Source: Entophlyctis helioformis (taxonomy: Eukaryota > Chytridiomycota > Chytridiomycetes > Chytridiales > Chytriomycetaceae). From it: DNA of 64,000 bases. Location of the stretch: assembly GCA_025526915.1 (NCBI GenBank), contig JAHLKH010000053.1, forward strand, positions 1-64,000, written 5' to 3'. The translations under genes and the position numbers were made by a program. Below, piece after piece: positions 49,057 to 62,100 of this stretch. The notes beneath the pieces are model-generated. The model made no database searches. It had not been told where the DNA came from and saw nothing but the letters and a program-made list of their open reading frames with translations. The number at the start of each line of letters is the position of its first letter. The stretch's first letter is position 1.

Positions 49057-50036
49057 ATGTCCATTCTCGACGACATCAAGTCTGGCAAGTGCGCCATCTA
49101 CGGCCAGTTTTCGGCGCTGGCGTCCATTGTCTGTACGTTGTGTCTATCCGAGTGCTTGTTTGCCTGCTGCCTGCCTGTGTGCTTTCAAGCCTGCCTTGCG
49201 TGCCTGCCTGCGTGCCAGACCCTTGCCTTGCGTGGATCCCAGCTGACGCCCGCCAATGTGCGCATCCGCCAGTCCTGATCCTCTTTGGTGTCCTCAACCT
49301 GGTGTCCACCCTCATCATCTTTGCCGTCCTCGGCTGGTGAGTGCCCGTCCCCCACGCTTGTCTCTACGCCTGCCTGCCTGCCTGCCTATCTGTGCAGCTT
49401 GCCTATCTGTGCAGCTTGCCTATCTGTGCCGTGAGCTGCCTGTCCGTCACTGCCCGGCCATGCCCAAGCATCGCCTGCTCCGCAATCTCCGCGGAGACAC
49501 CATTGCTGCACCGCACCACATCACATCACGTTGAATCAGCCACTGCAGCACAGCTGCACCCGCACCCGCACCCGCACCTTCCGCCCACCTCCGCCCGATG
49601 ACGACTCGCCTTGGTGACTGACCCTTTCTGGCAGGATCTTTGCGGGCATCATCATCCTCATCGAGATCCCCTTCTGCACATGCTGCGTCAACGACACCCT
49701 CACGCGCATGTCTCGCTTCTTCCAGGCGAACCAGTTCAAGGCGGCGCTGTATCTGGTCTTTGCCGTCATCATCTGGCTGTCGACCCGCGTCGGCAACTCG
49801 ACCATGATCATCTCGGCCATCTTCCTGACGCTGTCGTCGTTCTTCTACGGTGAGTCCCATGCCGCAACCACCCCCCGACCATGCTTGCCTCGGTGTCTTG
49901 CGACGATGAGACTAAGCCGGGCTTGCCATGGACGCCTTTAGGTGTCGCTGCCTTTAGAAAGGAGGACCCTGCCAAGAGCACCTTCAACGGCTCGACTGCC
50001 CAGGCCGCCACGTCGACACTTGGCGGCAGAGTCTGA
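49057..50036 (+). CDS. TVP18: Golgi membrane protein TVP18
   Basis: Four exons (49057-49132, 49273-49336, 49635-49849, 49942-50036) join in phase to 149 residues. Four hydrophobic segments are visible, including LILFGVLNLVSTLIIFAVLG, IFAGIIILIEIPF, KAALYLVFAVIIWLS and TMIISAIFLTLSSFFYG. The IEIPF and Phe/Tyr-Gly patterns and overall length match the TVP18 / calcium-channel-flower-domain family of late-Golgi vesicle proteins. The start MSILDDIKSGKCAIYGQFSA is typical of the family. It is tail-to-tail with RRP36, with 130 bases between stop codons. Confidence 0.88.
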
Positions 50037-50166
50037 GCAATGCCCCCCCAAGATCTGTACCTATCACTCTCTCTTTTCCGTATCCCAATGAAGCGCACGT
50101 GCACTTTATTAGGCTGCACGTCTCGCACAACCCCTGATGTGGCACCAGCGACTAGCGTGGTTGCTC

Positions 50167-51449
50167 CTACTCCTCGTTTGCACGGCTGCGACGCTGGCCT
50201 GGAATCCGTCTGTGCTCGCGACTCGCGTTCTTCTTGCGGCGCTTCTCGAGCAGCTTGTCCAGATCCTGTCCCTTTTCGGAGAGCTTGTTGAACTTGTCCA
50301 CGAGCTCGCGCTTCTTGAGGTCGGCTGTGTGCGTTGTGGGTCACGCGGCCAGTGGGTTGGTGAGCCAAGACGCTGGCATCAGATGGGCATCAGATGAGCA
50401 TTCACGGCAAGAGACAGCCTTACAGTTCTTCATATAGAACGGCGTCTTGCCGTCCTTGACACGCTCGATTTCCTTCTTGCGCCACTCGGTCTTGATCTTC
50501 TGGCGCTTGTCCTTGGCCTCGTTTGTCTTTTTGCGCGACAGCTGCACTCGCACAACCCGAGCATCAGTCAGCCGGCCATCCATCTCTTCTTCCAGCCAGC
50601 GGCACTCCAGACACGCACCATTCTGGACAGCGTGTCGTCAATCTCGGCACGACGCTCGGGATCTTTGCTCTTCTTCTTTTCTGCCTTGAGCTGCTCGATC
50701 TCGTCCTGTTCGTACGAGGACAGGAAACCATACGACCGCTTGAACAGATCCTCGTTCATCTTGCCTGCAAACGTCTCGAATCTCGGATCTCTCGACACCT
50801 GTGTTGCATGCATGCCAGTCAATCGTCTGCGGGCCATTCGGCCAACCAGACAAGCCACGAACCCTCTTGACAGGCTCAACGACTTGGCGCGCTCTCGACA
50901 CGGGAAACTTTGAGGATATTTCCATGGGCCTGGTATGGGCATGTATCGCAGTGGCACACAGACCGAGGCTGCGTCAGTCGCATTGCCAATGCAGACTGCG
51001 GATCCACACAGCTCCACTTGCATGTTCTTGTTGGCGCGCTTTGCTGGCCGCTTGTACGCCTTGCGTTCAGGCTCTTCTGCTGGCGCGTCCTTGGCCTTGC
51101 CATCTGCGCCACGCAGCTTCTTGCTCTGTGGCTTGTCGTCTTCGTCTTCATCGTCGTCCTCATCGCCTTCGTCGTCGTCTTCGTCGTCGTCGTCGACTTG
51201 GCTGCCATCTTGATCCTCCTCATCCTCATCGTCTTCATCGTCGTCGTCCTCATCGTCGTCTTGCGGCAGGCTGCGCTTGGCCGACTTGGATACAGCCTTG
51301 GCCGCAGGCTTCGCACTGGACCCGATGGCCGAGCCGTCCGGCTTGTTCCAGATGGAGTTGAATGTCTTGAGGCCAACGGACCGCTGGACGGTTATCAGGT
51401 CGCCAAACGACAGCGACGCCAGCGACTCCTGCGGGCCAGCCCGAGGCAT
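50167..51449 (-). CDS. RRP36: rRNA processing protein RRP36
   Basis: Five exons (51449-51022, 50929-50863, 50798-50619, 50541-50424, 50324-50167) join in phase to 316 residues. RRP36 works in the nucleolar small-subunit processome for early 18S pre-rRNA cleavage. The N-terminal part ends in a long Asp/Glu tract and basic clusters; the conserved domain has SRDPRFETFAGKMNEDLF, YGFLSSYE, KKKSKDPERRAEIDDTL, KTPFYMKN and LVDKFNKLSEKGQ. Intron 1 uses a GC donor (51021) and only that choice keeps the conserved KNMPMEISSKFPVSR in frame. The start is 67 bases from the divergent TAF4 start. Confidence 0.92.
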
Positions 51450-51516
51450 GCGAGCGTCAGTCCACCATCTGCCGTCCATCCATCCAGGCATCCAGGCATC
51501 CAGGCATCCAGGCATC

Positions 51517-54500
51517 ATGGCGCTTGCCCGTGAGACGGTCTCCTTTGGCATTTCTTCGGAAACGTCGACGACGAATTCCCGCCCCTCACAGTTGCACCAC
51601 GGAATGGCCCGCGACCACAGCAACAACGGCAACGGTAGCGGCAACGGCACCGGCAGCGGCAACGGCAACGGGGGCAACGGCGTGGCGGGCACACACGACG
51701 ACACTTCGTTCCTGTCCCTGCTGTCGGCCACTGTCCAGCAGCACCAGCACTCGCTCGTCGCCGCCACCTCCTCCGCCGCCTTCGCGCAGATCACGGCCAG
51801 CAGCACTACTGTTGCTGGCACGCTCGGCTCGTCCGGCGCTGCTGGCGCTGCTGGCTCGGCAAGCGACGCAGCGCTGGCAGACCTGCAGAGCATGTTTGCA
51901 GGCGCCGCCCCGCTCGCACCTTCTTCGCAGGCGTCTGCCGCTGGCGCCGGCTTTGGCTCTGGCTCTGGCGCCATGTCTGCGCCTGCACCTGCGCCGGCCG
52001 CTCCAACGCTGCCAGGGCTCGACACCAACGAGCACGTCAACACGCTGCTGCAGTCTGTGGCTCCAGACAAGATTGCCTACGTCACGCAGCTCTTCCGGCA
52101 GCTGCAGGTCCGTCAGCCATGATCTGCGTCGTCTGCGTCATCTGCAGAGTGTCGACAGTCTCTCTGCCGGTGCCTTGGCTGCTGTGCCCCGCCATTCAAC
52201 TCATCCAATCCATCGTGGCTGGCCTTGACAGGAAGGCGACATTGACCAAAAGTACTTTGTCTCCGAGACAACTGTCCTGATCGAAGAGGCTGCCCAGGCC
52301 AAGGCTGAGCAGGTGCGTGCCAAGCCGCTCTCTGCTCGTGTCCTGCACAGCATCTCTTTCCGTGCCGTGACCATGCCACTTATCACGCCAACCTCTTCAA
52401 TCGTTTTATAGATGGAAAACAAGCGTGCCCTTGATTCTGGATCTTCTGCTGCGTGCGTCTTGCTTGCTGCTCCTATCCTTGGTTTGATTCCTGCGGGACT
52501 GACGGTCCGACTTGCACAGATCCAAGCGGCAACGGCTGGACTCCAACGCCAACTCGTCAAATGCCGCATCGGCTGGATCGTTGCCCTACTTCCCACAGTT
52601 CTATGCCGGACAGAACCAGTCTGCCCAAGTCATGCAGAACCAACCCAACTGGGCTCGAACCCGTACGTGCATGCCGCGCATCTGTGCAGTCTGGCGAGCT
52701 ACTGACAGTTTACCCGCTGCAGACGCCATGAACGCAGGTCTTGGCTCGTCAGCAGCCACAGCTGGCGCGGCAATGCGTCGCAGCATGCAGGGAAACAACC
52801 CGATCTCGTCCATGGCCGGATTCAGCCAGCCTTCTGATCCTCAGTCATCCCCCAGCACCTCGCATCAGCAGTCTCCGCAGCAGTCCTTCTCGGGTCTGCC
52901 TGGCCAGCAGCGCCTCGCACCCCACCCCCAGCCAATGATCACACTCCAGCTGCCCACGGCTACATCTGGATCTGGCTCTGGCTCCATCCAGCTTCCATCT
53001 TTAGCACCCGCCCAGCCAGCACGGCAAAAGGCTCCCCAGGTGGACGCGAGCAGGATGGACGTCGACAGCATGATGGACGTCACCAGTTACGGCGGTGTTG
53101 ACCTGCGCGAGGAAGAGTATACCATGGCCGACACGCTCGGCAGCCATACTTTGGCGACTGGCTCCTTTTCCGAGCAGCCGTTCCTAAACCCTCAGGCAGT
53201 TTCTCGGCACGTGCAGCAAGTTGGTGAGTGGCTCTCTGGTTGATTGTCTGCATTGCTCGATCCTGCAGCACCGCCAGAGACGAATGTGCTAACGTCTCGA
53301 TGCTGGTGGATGCTCCCCCACTGCAGTCCGAACTGCCGGCCTGAGCCAGACAGATCCAGCCGTCCCAACGCTCGTTTCACAGGCCACGCAGATGTTCATG
53401 CTCGCCCTGCTCCGACGCATGCGAACCGTCTCGCAGCACCGATCAGGTGCTGACCTGGAGGATTTTCTGCACACGGAGCGGAGTCGAATCTCGGACCGCT
53501 ACCAGCTCGATGTTGTGCAAGTCGATAATGTCAAAGGATACATTCTTGATGTCGAAGTGCGCGAGCGCGAAGAGGACGAGCGACTGTTTACGGTGCTCGG
53601 ACCGCCAATCGTGCTCGGCGAGGGCGGCGAGGGCGAGGGCGAGGGAGGCTTATTTGCTGGCGCTGCTCCGCTTGTTCCTGGTGCTCCAGGCTCGACCGCG
53701 TCAGGTGCTGGAGGCGATGCTGCTGCTGCTGCCAATGCCGCGGCTGGTGCTCCTGGCTTGCAGGGATCAGTGGCTGCAGGCACACAGCCACAGCAAGGAC
53801 AGGCGGGTGGGGCCGATACCGTTGCGAGTCAGCCTCTCAAGAACCTCGAGACGTCGTCGTCGACTTCCACGTCTCAATCCATGCAAACCAAGCTCGGCGC
53901 GCAAGCCAATGACGGTGCTGGTGTTGACGGCGCGGACGCGTCAGGGACAGCAAAGTCCAAGGATGGGCAGTCTGCGTCGGCATCGGCGACGGGAGAAAAG
54001 GGCGACAAGGCGGAAAAGAGCGGCAAGGCCGACAAGGCCGACAAGGGAGACAAGGGAGACAAGGGGGACAAGGGCAAGAAGGCAGCCCCCAAGCGCATTT
54101 CCAAACGCGACATGCCCGAGTCGATCAAGAACAAGCTTATCAACAAGACGGCGCTCATGGCGGCTGGCGGCGCCATGAAGAGCTGGATGCTTCCCAATGC
54201 CGGATCTTTGGCGGCATCGACAGGCGGCGCAGCAGGCTCGGGTGGAGCTGCCGGCGCAGGCGGACTGCGCGTGGTGCCCACAACTCGGCCACTTGGAACG
54301 GGTGCCGAGGGTCTTGGCGGGGCGGATGGGGCTGCTGGAGGCATGGATGCTGGCGCTCGGTCCGGCATGGGCCTGATCGATGGCAGCAGCAGCGGCGGCG
54401 GCGGCGTTGGTGGTGGCGGCGCGTCTGGGGCCGACTTTGGCTTCTCTGGCATGCCGCAGGCGACCGTGCAGCGAGCGTCCAAGCGCATCATGCTCAAGGA

Positions 54501-54579
54501 CGCGTTGTTTGTGCTTGAGCAGCAGCCCTCCTTTCGCAAGAGCTCTCTGCTGTACAAATGGCTGGCAAATGTCAAATAA
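51517..54579 (+). CDS. TAF4: TFIID subunit TAF4
   Basis: Six exons (51517-52107, 52232-52312, 52412-52452, 52520-52662, 52723-53223, 53327-54579) join in phase to 869 residues. TAF4 pairs with TAF12 through a histone fold and helps hold TFIID together. The conserved C-terminal region contains GGVDLREEEYTM, FLNPQAVSRHVQQV, LLRRMRTVSQHR and, at the very end, RIMLKDALFVLEQQP with SLLYKWLANVK. N-terminal and central parts are Gly/Ala/Ser-rich and include a charged GDKGDKGDKG segment near 54045. ATG 51517 was taken as the start; ATG 51603 in the same frame is possible. The gene converges on HMGCL, with 100 bases between stops. Confidence 0.85.
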
Positions 54580-54679
54580 AGCGGGGCACGCTCTGCCTGG
54601 ACGGTCTCGAGTGGTTCGTGTATTGTGTGGTTGGATGGATGGTCTGTTGGACAAGAGGAGGATAGAGTGGGCAGACGGC

Positions 54680-56016
54680 CTAGGCAGAGTCGGCGAGACC
54701 GAGTTTGTTGATGATGGCAAGACCCGTCTTGGATCCGTTTGCGCGGTTCAGGTGCTTGGAGATGGAGTGGCCGGTCTTGGCCAGAGCCTCCAGGTCGACG
54801 CCCGTCTTCAGGCCAAGGCCGTGCAGCAGGTACACGACATCTTCCGTGGCGACGTTTCCAGTGGCACCCTTTGCATACGGGCATCCACCTGTACAGAGCG
54901 GGATGAAGGCAGGCCATCAGCCGCCATGGCCAGAGCGATGGAGAGAAGCAGACGATTGCTGGTGCACTTACCGAGACCGGCGACCGAGCTGTCAACCACG
55001 CGGACGCCCATCTCCACCGACTTGAGAATGTTGGCAATGGCCTGGCCGTATGTGTCGTGGCAGTGAACCGCGATCTTGTCCATGGGCACCACACGCGACA
55101 CGGCATCAAGCACGGTCGCGAACTTGTTGGGCGTGCCTGCACAGCACCGAGTCAGGCGGTTGGCCGGCCAGTCCTTCTTCGGCTCCACACACAGAGGACA
55201 TGCACCACGATCGCTTACCAACACCAATGGTATCGCCCAGTGAGATCTCGTAGCAGCCCATGTCGTACATCTGCTGAGCGAGCTTGGCAACGGCGCTCGG
55301 CCGCACATCGCCCTCGTACGGACAGCCAACCACGGTCGACACGTATCCGCGCACCCGGACACCGTGCTTGAGTGCCTCGTCCACCACGAGCTTGAACCGG
55401 CGCACGCTCTCGTCGATCGAGCAGTTGATGTTCTTTTGAGAGAAGCTCTCGGACGCGGCGCCAAAGACGGCGACCTCCTGCACGCCGACGGCCAGGGCAG
55501 CCTCGAGGCCCTTGAGGTTGGGCACGAGGACGGGGTAGGAGACGGACGGGGCCTTTGCGATGGCGGCGTAGAGGGCAGCGGCGTCTGCCATTTGAGGCAC
55601 CCATTTGGGCGACACAAACGACGTGGCTTCGACAACGCGCAGGCCGGACGAGGCGAGCGAGTGGATCAGCGACAGCTTGACGGGCGTGGGCACGATGGTC
55701 TTTTCGTTCTGCAGGCCGTCTCTGGGGCCCACCTCGACGATCTTGACAAAGTCCGACGTCTGCTCGGCTGACTGTTTCGTTGGGGACGTCACACGACCCG
55801 ACGGCGGGTGGTCAGTGCAGCGAACACGGGCGATGGGAGATGGAGGGATGGGCGAGTGGATGGTTGCGATGGACGGACGCACAGTGGAGCGGAAGCGGCG
55901 GGGGTGGGCAGCGAGGGCAGCCCCAGCGGCCGCAGAGGCACCGACGCCACGAGCACGCAGCGCCGACACGGCAGCGGCAGCAGACGACGCAGACGACGCA
56001 GTTTGCCTGAGAGCAT
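54680..56016 (-). CDS. HMGCL: Hydroxymethylglutaryl-CoA lyase
   Basis: Four exons (56016-55828, 55771-55219, 55136-54972, 54888-54680) join in phase to 371 residues. The enzyme splits HMG-CoA into acetyl-CoA and acetoacetate in leucine breakdown. A basic, Leu/Arg-rich start ([19 protein letters not shown]) looks like a mitochondrial targeting sequence. Catalytic motifs are [47 protein letters not shown] and [16 protein letters not shown], whose Cys is the active-site residue. A GTG-initiated longer frame upstream was rejected because ATG 56016 with a 56-base intron gives a normal presequence. The start codon is 13 bases from the divergent TRM9 start. In the family this enzyme links leucine and ketone metabolism to ETF. 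Confidence 0.92.
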
Positions 56017-56029
56017 CTCGAGATTGCGA

Positions 56030-57164
56030 ATGGCGAGCCAAGCTCACGAGGCACCGCAGCAGCAGCGCAGCTCGAGTCGCAGCAGCTCGAGTCGCAGCAG
56101 CTCGAGTCGCAGCATGTGCATGCCGTGTACGACTGCATCGCCCCGCACTTTTCGGCGACTCGCTACAAGCCGTGGCCGGTGGTCGACAACTTCCTGCGGT
56201 GCGTTGTGCGCTCCTGGCGTCTGGGGCAGCGGTCGGGGCGGTCGTCTCGGGCGGGTTTGCTGGGAGTGGCCTCTTGGCTTGAAGGGCCGGCTTGTGCGTT
56301 GGAGCGACGGCGCACTGACGATCGACTGGCGGCGCACAGAGACCTGCCGGACGGATCGCTGGGCGCCGACGTCGGCTGCGGCAACGGCAAGTACATGGGC
56401 GTCAACCCGCAGCTGCTGACGCTCGGCTCCGACCGCTCGATCAAGCTGGCCGAGATTGTGCTGGAGCGTGGCTTCGAGATCCTGGTCTGCGACAATCTCG
56501 TGCTGCCGTACCGGTCCAACGCCTTTGTACGGCCGCTGCTGCGTCGCCTGCCACGCCACCTTGCTGCCACGCTGACTTGCTCGCTGTCGACAGGACTTTG
56601 TGCTGTCGATCGCCGTCATCCACCACTTTGCTAATCCCGAGCGGCGGAGGCAGGCGATTGCCGAGCTGCTGCGGATCTTGCGGCCCGGTGGCAAGATGCT
56701 TATCTTCGTGTGGGCTATCGAGCAGCAGGTCTGTGGATGCGCTCGGCTTGTGGCGTTCATGCGGATCTGGGCCAGTGCACGGCTGACCTGCAGCCGGCTT
56801 GCATCGGAAAGGGAAAGCGCAAGTTTGAGCAGCAGGACGTGTTTGTGCCGTGGCGCATGCCCAAGCGGACGTACGGCAACACGCAGGCTGCATCTGCCAA
56901 CAGTGCATCTGCGCCGTCAACGGCCGTCGGTGTTGAGCAGAGCGAGGATGTCGTGTACCAAAGGCAAGCCGTGTCCAAGTCGCGCCTCAACGCGACGGCC
57001 GTGTGTTCACCAGCACTGACCGACTCGACAGATACTACCACATGTTTGCCACGGGCGAGCTGGATGGTCTCGTGGGCGAGGTCAGCGGCGGCCGCATCCT
57101 GGTGTCTGGCTACGACCGGGACAACCACTATGTCATTGTCGAAAAGGTTCCGGCGGCACAATAA
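56030..57164 (+). CDS. TRM9: tRNA wobble-uridine carboxymethyl methyltransferase TRM9
   Basis: Class I SAM-dependent methyltransferase of the Trm9/ALKBH8 type, which completes mcm5U at tRNA wobble positions together with Trm112. Exons: 56030-56198, 56340-56526, 56594-56728, 56794-56963, 57032-57164. Motifs are [23 protein letters not shown]-binding [59 protein letters not shown] and, at the end, [10 protein letters not shown]. The frame containing HAVYD has no ATG before an upstream stop; ATG 56030 is one base out of phase, so a missing base in the 15-base CTCGAGTCGCAGCAG repeat (56071-56114) is the likely cause. The fourth intron (donor 56964) is GC-AG. Confidence 0.85.
56071..56114 (+). repeat. 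15-base tandem repeat, about three copies
   Basis: CTCGAGTCGCAGCAG units coding for LESQQ just before the conserved TRM9 start region. The reading frame changes within or beside this repeat. Confidence 0.75.
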
Positions 57165-57330
57165 AGGGGCAACTTTGCGCATTTTCCAGCGACTGCAGCA
57201 CATCACGTAAGCGCCGCGCCGCCAGGCTGTTGGCGCTGCAGACACCACCGAGGGAACACAGACTGACAGCCAGGATACGGCAACGGCGCTGGCACACCTT
57301 GGCACCACCCTGCAGGGACACGGCACCGCC

Positions 57331-58555
57331 ATGGCCATCAACGTCTTTCAATATGCGGGCGACATGCTGCATCTGGTGTCCATTGTGATTCTGCTGCTCA
57401 AGATATACACCAGCCGGTCGGCAGCAGGTGCGCTCTGTGTCGCTGGTTGTGCCGCTGGTGTCGCTGTGCTTGGTGCAGACATGCAGACATGCAGGCACGC
57501 ACGCACGCAGGCAGACATGCACGCAGGCAGACATGCAGGCACGCAGACATGCAGGCAGCCGGGCAGTCTCGGCTGGAGTGCAAGAGCACCGAGTGTTGCT
57601 TGGCTGGCAGGCTCCACGCAGCGCCTCTGCCATCTCGAGAGATTCTCCATGCCTCCATGCCTCCTGTCGTGGCGCATGTGCTTGCCCGTGTGGCCCGTGT
57701 GGCCCGTCTGCTGCTCCCGCGAGCGCTGCTGCTGCTTCTGCTGCCGCCCCTGCTCTGGCACTGCCAGCCACCACCGCGCACAGCCTGCAAGACGCCGAAG
57801 ACAGACGGACAGACTGACCGGCGCTTGCTCTCCGACAGGCATCTCGTTCAAGACACAGGCGCTGTACGCAACCGTGTTCCTGTCCCGGTACCTGGACCTG
57901 TTCATGACCAGGACGCTGTACCTGATTGTCATGAAGCTGTTCTTCATCTCGTCGTCGCTCGTCGTGCTGTACCTCATGAAGATCCGCTACAAGGCGTCGT
58001 GGGACCCGGCGCTGGACACGTTCCGCGTCGAGTTCCTGATCGCTGGCGCCGCTGTGCTGGGGCTTCTGTTCCATCCCGGCTCGTGGGACAACATCCGCGA
58101 GGTGAGCTCCGTGCAAGATGTCTGTGCATAGTAGGGCGGCGCACCTGCCTCGCTTGCGACTGACCCGCTGCCGCATCGAACGTGCCGCCGGCCAGATCTT
58201 TTGGTCGTTCTCCATCTTCCTCGAGTCGGTGGCGATTCTGCCGCAGCTGTTCCAACTGTCGCGGACGAGCGAGGCCGAGACGATCACGTCGCACTACCTG
58301 TTCGCGCTGGGAGGGTACCGCCTCATGTACATTCCCAACTGGATCTACAAGTACTCGTACGACCCCAAGTTCCACGACTGGATCTCTGTAGTTGCCGGCC
58401 TGGTGCAGACGACGCTCTACATTGACTTTTTCTATGTATATTTCACAAAGTGAGTGTTGCCGGTGCGCCGCTGTGCTTGCGATCCCGTCGACTGACTGGT
58501 GATCTGTGCGCGCCGCAGGGTCTTGAAGGGCAAGAAGTTTAGATTGCCAGCGTGA
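57331..58555 (+). CDS. ERD2: ER lumen protein retaining receptor (KDEL receptor)
   Basis: Four exons (57331-57427, 57839-58101, 58196-58449, 58519-58555) join in phase to 216 residues, close to the usual 212-220. The receptor binds HDEL/KDEL ends of ER proteins in the Golgi and returns them in COPI vesicles. It starts with [78 protein letters not shown] and [15 protein letters not shown] are conserved. Seven hydrophobic segments and a Lys-rich cytosolic tail (KGKKFRLPA) are present. Intron 1 is long (411 bases) and rich in GCAGGCA/ACGCACG repeats. Confidence 0.95.
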
Positions 58556-59103
58556 GCAAGACAGCAGAGGGCGGCGCGCGAGCCAGCCCCGCCAGCCAGC
58601 CCCGCCAGCCCGCCATCAATCTCCCATCCCACAACCGCCGCACCGCCAGCGAGACCCAAATTGCGCAGCAGCACTTGCCCAGGCAATAAATGCCCGTCGA
58701 TCCCGCCGTGTGTGCTCGCTCGAATTTCTGCGCACCGAGGCCGCCTCACAGTCCCGGCTTGGGGAACGGTGGGCAATGTGCTGTCCCGCGGCCGGGGCGT
58801 TATGCTGAATGGCTGTGACGGCCGGTGCTAGAGCGACCAACGAGGCCCCTATTAATCGCGGCTCAGCGTTTCTTTCGCTGTGACCGTTTCATGCTGTGGG
58901 CACATTCCCCCTTCCCTCTTGGATCTGCACGAGGCTGCAGTGTCTGTCGAAGCCAACGGATGGCTGTCGGTCTGCTTGTTTGTGTCAGTCAGTCTGCTTG
59001 TGTCAGGCTGCTGAATGCCGAGTGGGCCAGTCAGCTTGCCGAGTGGGCCTGCCTCCAAACACCTCAGAATTGCCTTTGCAATCTTGGCGCACAAGCGACC
59101 AGC
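58556..59103. other. Intergenic, no gene seen
   Basis: About 550 bases between the KDEL receptor and the TBC gene. Nothing beyond short Pro/Ala-type and TCTG-like simple sequence was seen. It presumably includes the TBC gene promoter. Confidence 0.45.
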
Positions 59104-62100
59104 CATGTTCATCCGGCCGATCGACGTGGCGTTGCTGCCAGCAGCCGGCACCGTGTGGCAGGACCACGCTGGCAACACGCACTTTGTGCTGCAGTCCAAG
59201 AAGAAGGACGGCGGCAACGTCATGCGCTCGCTCTTCTCGGGCCTGTCGATGGGCCTGGGTCTTGCGCAGCAGCAGCCCCCGCAGCCGTCGGTGCCCGTGC
59301 CGAGTGCCACGTCCGCGTCCGCGTCTGGAGGTGCTGCTGCCACAAGCACCTCAGGCACCACCAGTGCGGCCGGTGGTATCGCAGCGAGCGTGGCAGCAGG
59401 CACGTCCAGCACGGTCGATGCCGCTTACAGACGCTCGCTGCTCGAGTTCGACTTTCGCATCCTGCTGCGCTTTGTGAGCCGCAAGCAGGTCTTTGTGGTG
59501 GCGGTCGACGACGCATTCGACAAGATTCACACCGTGAGTTCATGCTGCGGCGGGCAGCGACTGCGTCGAGTCGCTCGCTCGCTCACTCGCTTACTTGCTC
59601 GTTTGGTGGTTGGCTGCTCTGGCCGTGTCTGCCATTCTCACCGCACGTGGCATACCTGCTGTTCCAGGACTGGAACTGGGTCGAACGCAACTTGTTCCTC
59701 AAGGTGTGCAGCCCTTGTCGTACCATGCCGGCGTGTTGCTGGGCGGCTGCTCAGCAGCAAGCCAGATGCCCATGGCCGCTGACAGTCTGACCACTGCACA
59801 CCCTGAAAGCTGGCCGAGATCGACGCTGCGTCCCTGTCCGCCAAGCCGCACACCACGCCCGACCAGATCGACAACCAGCTGCTGCGCCAGTTTGAGGAAA
59901 TGACCGAGGAGTATGCAGGTGCGCGTGTGTCCTTACAGGCATGCATGTGTGCGCATGGTCCAGTCTCTGATGCGCAACGTGCCGATCTTGACAACCATGG
60001 ACAGATCCGCAGGCTGCCGGTGCCAAGGCCAAGCTGCTCGATATCAAGAACCAGCTTGCGCTCGTCTTTCCAAGTGCCAACGAGGACGTGCTTCTCAACT
60101 GTACGCAGCATGGCGTGCTGCCTGCCCTCGCCATCGCCTCTGTCTGGCAGCTGATCGTGCCTCCATAATCAGTCTATCCTTGTACATACTGGGTGACAGA
60201 CGTCATCTCGGCGCGCGGGCAGCTGTGTATTGGCCGCAACACAGTCTACTTCTTTGGGACGCGGCAGCCTGGCCAAGCAGATCAAGACACGAGCGTGCCG
60301 ACCAGCGTCGCCATCCTGTTTCCATATCGCCAGATCAGCGTGCTTGAACTCGTCACGGCAAAGCGCGCGTTGATCCCAGATTCTATCCAAGTTGGCGTCA
60401 AGGACAAGACAGTGCGTGATCAGTGCCCCACTGGCGTGTGTCGGCTGTGACTCTACGTGTGGTTGGCTGACAAGCATCTGTCTGCCGACCAACAGTACAC
60501 GTTTGTGCTCTATTTCCACCGCAAAGAAGTCTACCGGATACTCATCAGTCTGTGCGACGCTGCCATGAACCGGCTGATCAAGGGTGCCGAAAACTCCCTC
60601 TCTGCATCCCATGAAATGTTCTCCAAGAACAGCTCCAATATGACCGGCGACCTTGCTATTGCAAGCGTCAACAAGGGCGGCGGCTTGCTCATGGGCAGGT
60701 CTCGCGAAGTGTTTGGTTGGACGGCGGGCATCGCGCCACCATGGACAGAAACATGAGCCTTGGCGTCAGCGGCATGGATGTCGGCGACAGCGATCTGGGG
60801 GATGCCATTGGCGAGCAGGACTTTACAGACCAGGCTGCTGTCGAGTCGCCTGCCAGCATTAAACTGCAAACGCCACACGGATCTGCGCGAGGCAAAGATC
60901 CGCACTCTGCTCAGCACGCCACGATACCCGCGCCACATGCTGCTCCTGTGCGCGACACGGTCGCGTCGGCATCATCGTCAAACACTGTCGTCCGGTACTC
61001 GCACATCAAGACGGCCCTCGTCAACTCGCTCACTGATCTCGACAACCAGAATAGAAACCTCGAGTTTCGCAACCTCTTTCGCCTCTCTTACCACGAAACC
61101 ATCACAATGGAGGAATCGCCCTGCTACTACTTCACAAGCCGTCATCCACATCCTACACGGGCAACCTATACCTGTCCCAAAACTTTGCCACCTACGCAGC
61201 GCAGTTCCCGGCATCCAGCTCATCTGCCACTGCTGCGGCGGCGGCCTCTGCGGCGGCTACCGGCTCGTCCGTGTCCATATCCATGCTGTTTGACAATGCA
61301 CAGGATCCCAACCTCGTGTTCGTCATCCCGTACTCGCACATTGTGTCCATCAAGAAACAGCCTGCAACAGCCCTGCCGCTCTCTGGGAAGCTCTCATCCT
61401 TTTCGTTATCCGGATACCTCGTCATCTCGAGCAAAAACCGCGGCGAGTTTTGGTTGGCGTTTTCAGCCGCCAAAAGCCGCGATCGGTCTCGGACATCCTC
61501 CTGTCGCGTATCCGCACTGTCGACTGGCGCTTTGACGACGATGTGGTGATTGGTGGCCGCAACGGAATGACTGTCGCTGGCGGGCATGGAGCCAGCGTCG
61601 CGGCAAGCCCCCTGTCGAGCCCAATCTATGGCGACGCACCAGCAGCCACACGTTCAGGGTCGGTTTCTTCCCTCTATTCCGGAGCAGCAGCATCGCCAGC
61701 CATCAGCAGCAGCACGTACATGAGCACATACAGCTACGACGGCTCGGCGGCCAGCAACAGCACGTCTGGCGCAGTGGGTGGCAACGGCAGTAACGCAGGC
61801 GGCAGGATCCAAACACTTCGCACTGGTCTCAAGTTCATCATGCCGCAGACCGAGAGGAACGGCCGCCCGACGATTGCCAAGGAAGACGATCCGCATCCAT
61901 TGCACGATGGAGCGACTACTTTGACGCGAATGGACGCGATGTATGTATTGTCAAGGACATGCGTGCATTGCGCGACCTGCTTCTCCGCACAGACGGTGTG
62001 CCCGAGCGATTCCGCGGCGACTTTTGGATGCTCGTGTCGGGTGCATGGTACTCCAAGCCAGAGACGGGCTACTACGAGCAGCTGCTGTTGGCCAACCAGC

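Noticed and set aside
48476..49246. Open frames of 150-256 codons on both strands between ALO and TVP18
   Set aside because: No conserved motif, no splice support, and they overlap the well-supported TVP18 first exon.
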